Source: Gammaproteobacteria bacterium
Lineage (GTDB): Bacteria; Pseudomonadota; Gammaproteobacteria; Steroidobacterales; Woeseiaceae
Direction of reading: 5' to 3'
DNA length: 64,000 nucleotides
Assembly: GCA_009937615.1 (NCBI GenBank)
Contig: JAACFB010000006.1
Span: 31,426 to 95,425 of the forward strand
How positions within the stretch are numbered: position 1 is the first letter of the stretch; every line of letters begins with the position of its first letter. The position numbers were made by a program, and so were the translations under genes. Positions 43,904 to 51,775 of this stretch are shown piece after piece. The notes below the pieces were generated by a model. It saw only the letters and a list, made by a program, of their open reading frames with translations, ran no database searches and had not been told where the DNA came from.

Positions 43904-44770
43904 ATGCGAAACGAGGAACCTCGCCCGCGCGCCGCGGTGCCATACCCTAGTCGTCTGGATGCCGGTTTTCATTGGCTATTGGCCCTGGCCATCGCCGCTG
44001 GTGCTTTGCTCGCCAGCCAGCAGGCTTTTTCCAATACCCCCACGATTCGGCTTTTTCCAACGACCGTCGTCGAGGATCTGCGCCAGACCGGTGAAGTCGC
44101 GCGCGATATGGAAACCGGCCTGCAGGAAGTCATCGGCAAGCTTGACCAGCAGCAGCAGCTGTATCTCGAAAGCAAGTGCGACGGCGCCGAGAATGACTCG
44201 GGCTGTCAGCGCCTGGCGCGGCAGGTCGGTGCAACCTATCTGGAAATGCTGACGATCATGGAAGAGCGTCTGCCGGACATGGAACACACGGTCAACAACA
44301 CACGTATCAGCCTCGAAAAAAACCTGCGCAGCGAACTGGGCAGAAAGATGACGCCGTGGACTTTGCAGGAGACACTCATCGGCAATAACGTCGCCAGCAG
44401 CGCACCACAGTCATCCCCCACATTGCGCGGTCGCTCAGGCATGCGCCTCTCGGAGCGTTTCAGACAATATCATCAGCTGGTCGCCACGTCCGGCAGCCAG
44501 GGCGACCAGTCGCTTGCGGTACTGGCGTCGGACATCTACCTCGATATGCAGGAAACCAGCCTGCTGATTCAGCGCACGCGTCAGGAGATTGCGCGCGCGA
44601 CCTTGATGGAACAGCTGAACCAGTCGTTCGGCATCATCACGCCGGAAATGGTCGAGGTCGTCGGCGGCGTGAAATCGATTCTCTTCGGCGATGAAGAATC
44701 ACGCGCGCTCGTCGCGGGGCCGCCGCCAGGAGACATCGAGCAAGCGTATCGCAGCCCGCTCGAACAATAA
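43904..44770 (+). CDS. Uncharacterised exported alpha-helical protein, first gene of envelope operon
   Basis: MRNEEPRPRAAVPYPSRLDAGFHWLLALAIAAGALLASQQAFS then helical/coiled-coil-rich sequence with two Cys; ORF could begin at 43868. Confidence 0.75.
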   Translation: MRNEEPRPRAAVPYPSRLDAGFHWLLALAIAAGALLASQQAFSNTPTIRLFPTTVVEDLRQTGEVARDMETGLQEVIGKLDQQQQLYLESKCDGAENDSGCQRLARQVGATYLEMLTIMEERLPDMEHTVNNTRISLEKNLRSELGRKMTPWTLQETLIGNNVASSAPQSSPTLRGRSGMRLSERFRQYHQLVATSGSQGDQSLAVLASDIYLDMQETSLLIQRTRQEIARATLMEQLNQSFGIITPEMVEVVGGVKSILFGDEESRALVAGPPPGDIEQAYRSPLEQ

Positions 44771-44788
44771 GCAACGAGGAGAAATTCG

Positions 44789-45346
44789 ATGAAGACGCTC
44801 AACAGGGCACAGCCCTTCGTAACTTTCGCCGGGCTGGTCTCGATTGCACTGATGCTTGGCGCCTGCGCGTCGACAAAACCGACCTGTGACTCGCCGCAGT
44901 CGCGCGACCTCGACAAGGCGATCGGCGCGGTACAAAGCTCGTTAAGCAATGGCTGTCACGCCCACTTCGATCGCTACTACGACGACTTGCTGACGATTGC
45001 CGAAGGCGACCCGAAGCCCGAGAACAAGCGCGCTTTCAGTGAGTTCCTGGTCTGGTCCAGCGATCGGGGACTGTTGAGCAAACGCCAGGCCCAGGATCAC
45101 TACAACCGTTACTTCAACGTCAAGTTCATGTCGCTGCGCGGTGACTATAACAACTGTTCACATACCTGCCCGAACCGGAACAAGGTCCTCCTGGACATGG
45201 AGCGCGAGCTGACTGACAAGGAACGTGGCCTGCTCAGGGTAAGTCTCGATAACCAGGGTTACTACCGCGCCGACGAGTTATTCCAGGAAGTCGAGCTGGT
45301 GCTCGAGGCAACCTGCACCGCCTGTGCCGCCAGGCGCCAGGAATAA
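44789..45346 (+). CDS. Cys-rich lipoprotein, envelope operon
   Basis: Lipobox LMLGAC; RBS GAGGAG upstream; NNCSHTC and EATCTACA motifs. Confidence 0.8.
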   Translation: MKTLNRAQPFVTFAGLVSIALMLGACASTKPTCDSPQSRDLDKAIGAVQSSLSNGCHAHFDRYYDDLLTIAEGDPKPENKRAFSEFLVWSSDRGLLSKRQAQDHYNRYFNVKFMSLRGDYNNCSHTCPNRNKVLLDMERELTDKERGLLRVSLDNQGYYRADELFQEVELVLEATCTACAARRQE

Positions 45347-45352
45347 GCGGCT

Positions 45353-46003
45353 ATGCAGCAAGGCCGGGAATTCATGCACGGACTGCTTGCAGGCGCAGCG
45401 GGAACGCTGGTCAGCGGAGCCGCGCTGCTTTACGTGCTCGGTCGGCTGCGCCTGGTGCAGTTCAACGATACGGCGATCAGCAAGCCGGGTACCTGGCTCG
45501 AGTGGGCCTACACGAACCTCGGAGCGTCGATCCTCGTATTCGCGGCATTGCTGCTCGCCTACTTCATCACCCTGGGCCGCCTGCGCCAGCGGCTCGACGA
45601 TCAAAGCGCTATCAATCAGATCGTGCAGCTCGATCACCTCGCGGACATTTGGACAACGCTCTTCTTCGGAACCGGCGTTATCTGGACGGCGATCGGGATG
45701 CGCAGCGCATTGATATATGCACTCGGCGATCGCGCCGCAGCGATGAGCCAGGGTGCGTTTGCGATGCTCGAGCGCATGGTCGAGGGCGGCATTTTGCTCG
45801 CCTTGTCGACGACGATAGTCGGCGGCATCGGCGGTTACCTGATGCGCGTTTACAAAACAATCACCTTCGGTGCGCAGCTGCAGCAGCAATATGACCGGGC
45901 GGCGCGGACCGATACGTCAGAGATGCGCGCCAGCCTGGGCCGGATTGAGAGTCAGCTCCGAGCGCAATACTCCGGCACCGATGATCACGCCGTACGGCCA
46001 TGA
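45353..46003 (+). CDS. Polytopic membrane protein, MotA/TolQ/ExbB-like candidate
   Basis: 3-4 predicted TM segments; LFFGTGVIWTAIGMRSALIYAL...AMLERMVEGGILLALSTTIVGGIGGYLMRVYK resembles the last two TM helices of the MotA/TolQ/ExbB family. Confidence 0.75.
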   Translation: MQQGREFMHGLLAGAAGTLVSGAALLYVLGRLRLVQFNDTAISKPGTWLEWAYTNLGASILVFAALLLAYFITLGRLRQRLDDQSAINQIVQLDHLADIWTTLFFGTGVIWTAIGMRSALIYALGDRAAAMSQGAFAMLERMVEGGILLALSTTIVGGIGGYLMRVYKTITFGAQLQQQYDRAARTDTSEMRASLGRIESQLRAQYSGTDDHAVRP

Positions 46004-46770
46004 CACGCTCGCCGCTCGCTTATCCGCTCACACGGGGCGTCGATGGGGACGCAGGTGGGGCTGCGGACCTGCAAACCGACATCATGCGCTTCATGGCGAT
46101 TCTCGCGCTGTGCCTTGTCGCTATTTTCGCGCTCGTGCAGAGCATCCCGCTCGCGCCGGAGTCTCCCGCGGCACCGGCGAACGTCAGCGAAGCGCCTGCC
46201 GAAATTTCGGCGCCATCATCGCCGCCGGTCGTTGCGCCCGTGGCGGACAAACAATCGATCGATGAACCGCCGGTCCCGCTGGCGCGGCCACGATGGGAGT
46301 CGACTTTCGTTCCGTCGCCCGCTCCTGTCACCCGGGTCGGGCAGGCGGATGTACCGCCAATGCTGCCCGCGGCCGCGCTGCCCGAATCAACAGGCCCGGC
46401 CTCGCGCGAACCCGGTTTCACGCTGCGCTTTGAGTCCGATCTCGCCCTGACACGCCTCGTCGCAGCCGGACAGATCGGGTTCTACGCAATCACCGAGGGC
46501 CGGGCGCGGCGCATGGCGATCGGCGACAGCCGCATTAGTTTCTGGGACGCGTCGACGCCCGGCGCATACCACGAGATGGAAGCCGCGACGGTCCCGGCGC
46601 CGGTTATCGATGCCCTGGCGCGAACGGGTGCCGACACTGACCGGGTCGACTGGGGCGTGACACTGCCCGGCAAGCTCAGCCGCAAACTGGACTCCCTGAT
46701 GCGCCAGCACGAGGGTGGCTCGCTGGTGATTGCTGCCAATGGGACCCTGCGGCTGGAGGACACGCAATGA
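46000..46770 (+). CDS. Single-TM protein with periplasmic domain, TolR/ExbD/MotB-like candidate
   Basis: ADLQTDIMRFMAILALCLVAIFALVQSIP (Asp next to single N-terminal TM), Pro/Ala-rich linker, C-terminal periplasmic domain; ATGA overlaps both sides. Confidence 0.75.
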   Translation: MTRSPLAYPLTRGVDGDAGGAADLQTDIMRFMAILALCLVAIFALVQSIPLAPESPAAPANVSEAPAEISAPSSPPVVAPVADKQSIDEPPVPLARPRWESTFVPSPAPVTRVGQADVPPMLPAAALPESTGPASREPGFTLRFESDLALTRLVAAGQIGFYAITEGRARRMAIGDSRISFWDASTPGAYHEMEAATVPAPVIDALARTGADTDRVDWGVTLPGKLSRKLDSLMRQHEGGSLVIAANGTLRLEDTQ

Positions 46771-48296
46771 ATCGCCTGCTCCTGATTATCCTCGTGCTCA
46801 TCGCGCAGGCCATCCCCGCAACGGCGGAATCGCGCGAGAAGGACCTCGACCGCTGGGTCGATCGCGAGCTGATCCCGCACGTGAAGCACCAGCTGCTCAC
46901 GCATCCTCGCTTCAAGGGCGAGACCGTGATGTTTGTGGTTCTCAAGGACAACGCGCCTACGCCGGCAAGTAATGAACTCGCGATATCGCTGCGTGACCGG
47001 GTGCTGGATGCCGCCGTCAACACGCCCGGCGTTTCGGTCGGCTGGCAGCATGGCGGCGGCGCTGCAACTGCCGGAACGATCGACTGCACGCGCGACAACG
47101 TGCACTACTACATCGGGCTCGAACTGGCGCAGGAACTCGACAGCAGTTACAGCGTCTCGGTTCGAGCGCTCGACCTCGAGGATCGCAGCTGGGTTGCCGG
47201 CTTTGGCAAGCGCTGGCAGGGCCAGCTCCGCGCGATCCACCGGCAGGCGATGCGCCAGTCCCGTATCGATGCGACGTTTCTCGGCAGCCGCGAGGTGCCG
47301 TTCTCACTTGCCCAAACCGATCTTCTCGCAGCATCCCTGGCGCACGACCTGTCCTGTGCATTACTCAAGGAAACCGACGGCGAGTACCTAGTCGTTGCCG
47401 ACCTTGCGGCTGGCGACGGCGCACCGCTCGACAGTACGGTGGAGCTGGCCGGCAACAACCTGGCCGGTCATGCCGCGATAGAGCTGACAGAGGATGACGA
47501 ACTGGGCAACGCCGTCCTGCGTGGCAAAGCCCACCGTATCGATGGGTCACTGTTCCAGTACTGGCTGACCGTGACACCCGCGCGGGACGACGCCGGGCTG
47601 TCCACGCTGAGTGCAAGTGCCTATGTCCTGATGCCTGGTTACGGTATCGATACTGAAGACACGATTGACGCAACGCGTCCCCCCGCGATCGACGCCGCCG
47701 CTGCGCTGGGTAACACGGCACCGGCGCGGCGATCGGTCTCGATTCCGAACGCGGGTCAGGAAGCCCTGCTCGGGCCGCTCCGGATTGCGGTGCCTGCCGA
47801 CGTTTCGCAATGCGGCAATCGCGATGGCGCCGGGCATGCGACTTTCCGCCGGGCGAGTTCCGTCTGTTCACTACTCGTGACCGAACCGCAATCCGACGCA
47901 ATCGTTTTCTTCATCGGCTACCAGGCCAATCATGGCCTCGTCCGCTTTGGTGGTGGCGAATGTCGCGACCGCACGGCAGCTAGCGTAGCGCGTTCCGGCC
48001 GGGACATGCGCTTTCCGATTCCCCGCACGATAGCCGGCGGCGGATCGAAAGAAACATATGACTGGCTGCTCGAACCCGACCTCGATACGTACTATGCGAT
48101 CGCCATGACCGATGCGCGCGCCGCGCGCGGTATTGCCAATCACATCGATCGATTGCCACTGCGCTGTTCCGACGCAGTGCGCCCGGGGCTCAAGGGAACA
48201 GAACTCCAGGCCTGGCTCAACGAGTTCGCCTACCTGGCTGCCCGCTCATCGCAGCACTTCGACTGGCGCGCCCTGCAGGTCAAAGACGTGTTCTGA
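46767..48296 (+). CDS. Exported protein of unknown function, envelope operon
   Basis: Signal peptide MNRLLLIILVLIAQAIPATAES; 509 aa; no family recognised with certainty. Confidence 0.78.
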   Translation: MNRLLLIILVLIAQAIPATAESREKDLDRWVDRELIPHVKHQLLTHPRFKGETVMFVVLKDNAPTPASNELAISLRDRVLDAAVNTPGVSVGWQHGGGAATAGTIDCTRDNVHYYIGLELAQELDSSYSVSVRALDLEDRSWVAGFGKRWQGQLRAIHRQAMRQSRIDATFLGSREVPFSLAQTDLLAASLAHDLSCALLKETDGEYLVVADLAAGDGAPLDSTVELAGNNLAGHAAIELTEDDELGNAVLRGKAHRIDGSLFQYWLTVTPARDDAGLSTLSASAYVLMPGYGIDTEDTIDATRPPAIDAAAALGNTAPARRSVSIPNAGQEALLGPLRIAVPADVSQCGNRDGAGHATFRRASSVCSLLVTEPQSDAIVFFIGYQANHGLVRFGGGECRDRTAASVARSGRDMRFPIPRTIAGGGSKETYDWLLEPDLDTYYAIAMTDARAARGIANHIDRLPLRCSDAVRPGLKGTELQAWLNEFAYLAARSSQHFDWRALQVKDVF

Positions 48297-48306
48297 GGAG
48301 AACGTC

Positions 48307-48810
48307 ATGGAGCGACTATTGGGGATATTCATGGGTTCGGCGCTCGCAATTGCGGCGCTGATCATCGTGGCAGGCATCCCCGAGCTGACCCTCGATGACA
48401 ACCGCTCGCCGATCGAAGAGTCACGGGCGACCCTGCCGCTCATGCCGGATGCCGGCACGACCTCTGCGGAGCTGGCGCAGCCGACCGCGCCGGTCGAAAC
48501 CGGCGGCACGGCTGTGCTGCCGATCGAAGAACCGCCGGCCGAGCCACCGGCCGGGGAGCCCGTGGCGTATCCTGCCGAGTCAATCGTGAAGACGCGGAAC
48601 TGGTATGCATTCTGGAGCCCATTCCGCAGCCGTATCGCGGCGAGCGGTTTTGTTGCTCAGCTGCAGCGCGTGACCGGGCTCGACTACCGCGTCGTCCGTG
48701 TGAAACCCGGTGTGTATGAAGTGGCCTTCGCGTACTCGGACGACGTGGAGATCCAGGCAAACCTCGTGCAGATTTCGGAGGCAACGGGCCTGGATGTGCC
48801 AGGATCCTGA
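48307..48810 (+). CDS. Membrane-anchored protein with possible SPOR-like C-terminal domain, envelope operon
   Basis: MERLLGIFMGSALAIAALIIVAG TM, Pro/Glu-rich linker, WSPFRSRIAASGFVAQLQRVTGLDYRVVRVKPGVYEVAFAYSDDVEIQANLVQISEATGL. Confidence 0.75.
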   Translation: MERLLGIFMGSALAIAALIIVAGIPELTLDDNRSPIEESRATLPLMPDAGTTSAELAQPTAPVETGGTAVLPIEEPPAEPPAGEPVAYPAESIVKTRNWYAFWSPFRSRIAASGFVAQLQRVTGLDYRVVRVKPGVYEVAFAYSDDVEIQANLVQISEATGLDVPGS

Positions 48811-48811
48811 T

Positions 48812-49615
48812 ATGGCCAGGTATCGCCATCGAGTAGTCGCACTTTGCGCCACGATTGTGATGCTGACGACAGCCGTTAGTTCGCCTGCCACGGTCAGCGG
48901 CGACATCGATCTCGACGCCGCGTGGCGTGACTACCTGGCCCGACGGTCGGATGCCGAACCCGCCTATCGCTTTCCACATGCAAGCTGCTTCGGCGATGCG
49001 GCGCTCGAGCATGGCCTCCCCGAAACGCTGTTGCTGGCCGTTGCGCGCGGCGAAAGCGATTTTGACGTGACCGCTCGCTCGCGCGCCAACGCGCATGGCG
49101 TCATGCAGATTCTGTGGCCCGGGACGGCACGGCACCTCGGGATTCATCGGCTCAGCGAACTCTATGAGCCGTGTACGAATATTGACGCCGGCGCGCGCTA
49201 CCTGCAGGAGATGCTTGAGCGCTACGACAACAACCTGCATCTCGCTCTCGCCGCCTACAACTACGGGCCACAGCGAATTCCGCTGGACGGCAGCAATGTG
49301 CCGTCGGGGGCAGCCTGGTACTCAGCCTATATCTACCGTCACCTCAACTACGTTCTCGGCGGGCAAGTCGACAGGCCCGTTGGTCCGGACGCGCTGTATT
49401 CCGATCTCGGCCAGTCGACGCTCGTCAGCTTCGCCGAACCGTACCGGGCGCTGGCATTCGTTGCCGTACTCGAAAAACAGGCGCCGTCAGTGAGCCTCGA
49501 TTGGTTCCGGCGCGGTACCGGCGAATTCGACGTCGTGCTGATTTATGCGGACCGCCAGGAATTCGACCGGAGCGCCGGCCTGCTCGAGAAAGCCGGGTTT
49601 CGCCTGGCGCCATAG
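48812..49615 (+). CDS. Lytic transglycosylase (SLT domain), envelope operon
   Basis: LLLAVARGESDFDVTARSRANAHGVMQILWPGTARHLG; DAGARYLQEMLERYDNNLHLALAAYNYGPQRI. Confidence 0.88.
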   Translation: MARYRHRVVALCATIVMLTTAVSSPATVSGDIDLDAAWRDYLARRSDAEPAYRFPHASCFGDAALEHGLPETLLLAVARGESDFDVTARSRANAHGVMQILWPGTARHLGIHRLSELYEPCTNIDAGARYLQEMLERYDNNLHLALAAYNYGPQRIPLDGSNVPSGAAWYSAYIYRHLNYVLGGQVDRPVGPDALYSDLGQSTLVSFAEPYRALAFVAVLEKQAPSVSLDWFRRGTGEFDVVLIYADRQEFDRSAGLLEKAGFRLAP

Positions 49616-49632
49616 GCACCGCCTGGGCGCAG

Positions 49633-50271
49633 CTATGCGAATTTCGGCCTGCCGATTTCTTCAGGCAGCAAAGCCTCAATACGCTGCATGACGTCTAGGC
49701 GGTGCACGAGATCATGAATGTAATCGAGCTCATCGGTGTCGAGTACGAGCACGTCGCTCATCGCATAGGAACCGATCCAGTCCTCATACAGTCGATCGAG
49801 GCGCTTCAGATAGGCAAGCGGCACGTCCTGTTCCATCGCCCGGCCCCGGAGGCGAATGCGCTGCCGCAGCGTGCGCATCGAGCAGCGCAGGTAGATCATG
49901 AGGTCCGGTGGTCGAATTGCATCAAGGATGGCCTGGTAGAATGCCTGGTAGGTCTCCCAGTCGCGCTTCGAAATCTTGCGCATCTGGAACAGCGCCGTGG
50001 CAAAGATCTCGGCATCCTCGAATATCGTGCGATCGAGCGCTACAACGCCGGTCTGACGATCCAGCTCCTGGTGAAGTCGGAACTTGTTACTGAGAAAGTA
50101 CAGCTGTGACTGAAACGCCCAGCGTTTCATGTCTTTATAGAAATCGGACAGGTAGGGGTTCTCGTCATTGGGCTCGTAGAAAGGCACCACGTCATAGGTG
50201 CGCGACAAGAACTCGACAAGGGTGGATTTGCCCGAACCCATATTGCCGGCGATTGCGATTGAGCGTTTCAT
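49633..50271 (-). CDS. Deoxynucleoside kinase family protein
   Basis: SIAIAGNMGSGKSTLVEFLSRTYDVVPFYEPNDENPYLSDFYKDMKRWAFQSQLYFLSNKF; ALDRTIFEDAEIFA; YLRCSMRTLRQRIRLRGR. Confidence 0.9.
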   Translation of the reverse strand: MKRSIAIAGNMGSGKSTLVEFLSRTYDVVPFYEPNDENPYLSDFYKDMKRWAFQSQLYFLSNKFRLHQELDRQTGVVALDRTIFEDAEIFATALFQMRKISKRDWETYQAFYQAILDAIRPPDLMIYLRCSMRTLRQRIRLRGRAMEQDVPLAYLKRLDRLYEDWIGSYAMSDVLVLDTDELDYIHDLVHRLDVMQRIEALLPEEIGRPKFA

Positions 50272-50314
50272 AAGTGTGTTACCTTACCGCAATCTCAAAC
50301 CGCGGGCAGGCAGC

Positions 50315-50851
50315 TTGAGCGATACATCTCCATCTGTTCTTATTTCTGAAGAAGACATTGACCGGCGTGTCGGCGAGCTCGCCGCGCAGATCTCAGCGGA
50401 TTACGGCGGCAAGGGCGACCTCGTTCTGATCGGCGTGCTGAAGGGCGCATTCATATTCCTGGCCGACCTGTCCCGCCGGCTGACGATCTCCCGCACGGTC
50501 GAGTTCATCGCGGTATCCAGCTACGAGGCCAGCAATGTATCCAGCGGCGCGGTCCGGCTCGTTATGGACGTCCGCGGCAACATCGAGAACCGGCACGTAT
50601 TGATTGTCGAGGATATTGTCGACACCGGGCATACCCTGAGCTACCTGATCGAGCTGCTCAAGTCGCATCGCCCGGCGTCCATTCGAACCTGCGCGTTGCT
50701 GCACAAGGCCGAACGTGCGGAAGTCGACGTGCCGATCGACTATATCGGATTCACTATCGGCGACGAATGGGTCGTCGGTTACGGTCTCGATTACGCCGAG
50801 CAGGATCGCACGCTGCCGTACATAGGCAGCATCGTGCCGCCGACCGGTTAG
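50315..50851 (+). CDS. hpt: Hypoxanthine(-guanine) phosphoribosyltransferase
   Basis: TTG start giving (M)SDTSPSVLISEEDIDRRVGELAAQISADYGGKGDLVLIGVLKGAFIFLADLSRRL; VLIVEDIVDTGHTLSYL; DEWVVGYGLDYAEQDRTLPYIG. Confidence 0.88.
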   Translation: MSDTSPSVLISEEDIDRRVGELAAQISADYGGKGDLVLIGVLKGAFIFLADLSRRLTISRTVEFIAVSSYEASNVSSGAVRLVMDVRGNIENRHVLIVEDIVDTGHTLSYLIELLKSHRPASIRTCALLHKAERAEVDVPIDYIGFTIGDEWVVGYGLDYAEQDRTLPYIGSIVPPTG

Positions 50852-50887
50852 GACGCCAGCCGAGCCGGAGCGAAGCCTGTGCTCACC

Positions 50888-51760
50888 TCAGTGGTCGGCG
50901 CAGTTTTCTGTCTCGATTTCAATGGTTGAGTGACCAATACCGTACTCGTCCTGCAGGACGTTCTTGACGCCGCGTATGACCTCGGTCGGGTTGTCGGGCT
51001 GGACGGCCATGCACACGTGCATGGTCAGCATCAGGTCCTGGGGCGTGAGTCCCCAGACATGGACATGATGGATACTCGTGACCGTCGGCACCCGGGTCAC
51101 GACTTTTTCCTGCATCGCGTCGAGATCGAGCCACTCGGGAGCTCCCTCGAGCAGAACGTGCGAGCTGCGCTTCACGAGCATCCAGGCGCTGCGCAGGATC
51201 AGCATCGCGACGGCGACCGACAGGATCGGGTCGATCGCCATCCAGCCCGTGCTTATGATCACGAGCGCAGCGGCGATTGCGGCAACCGAACCCAGCAGAT
51301 CGCCGGCAACGTGTAACGCCGCACCCCGTATATTGAGATTATCCCGGTCGCCGCCGTGCAGCACGATGAATGAGATCAGATTGACGACCAGGCCGGCTGT
51401 CGCCACGGCCAGCATGGTTCCGCCCATTACCTCGGGTGGGTCCAGGAAGCGACTGACGGCCTCGAAAAGTATCCACCCCACGATGACGAGCAGGCTTAAA
51501 CCGTTGACGAACGCGGCAAGTATCTGGAAACGCTGGTAACCGTAGGTCAGCCGCTTGTCCGGCGGACGCTTGCTGACGCTGAAGGCGACTGCCGCGAGCG
51601 CCAGCGCCATGGTATCGGTCAACATGTGGCCTGCATCGGCAAGCAAGGCCAGTGACCCCGAAATAATGCCGCCGGCAACTTCGACGAGCATGAAGGCCGC
51701 GGTCAGCGCGAGTGCGATAATGACTCGCCGCATGTTGTTATTGCTGTGCGAATGCTGCAT
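50888..51760 (-). CDS. Cation diffusion facilitator family transporter
   Basis: EVAGGIISGSLALLADAGHMLTDTMALALAAVAF; HHVHVWGLTPQDLMLTMHV. Confidence 0.92.
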   Translation of the reverse strand: MQHSHSNNNMRRVIIALALTAAFMLVEVAGGIISGSLALLADAGHMLTDTMALALAAVAFSVSKRPPDKRLTYGYQRFQILAAFVNGLSLLVIVGWILFEAVSRFLDPPEVMGGTMLAVATAGLVVNLISFIVLHGGDRDNLNIRGAALHVAGDLLGSVAAIAAALVIISTGWMAIDPILSVAVAMLILRSAWMLVKRSSHVLLEGAPEWLDLDAMQEKVVTRVPTVTSIHHVHVWGLTPQDLMLTMHVCMAVQPDNPTEVIRGVKNVLQDEYGIGHSTIEIETENCADH

Positions 51761-51775
51761 GAGTTGCTGCGCCCG

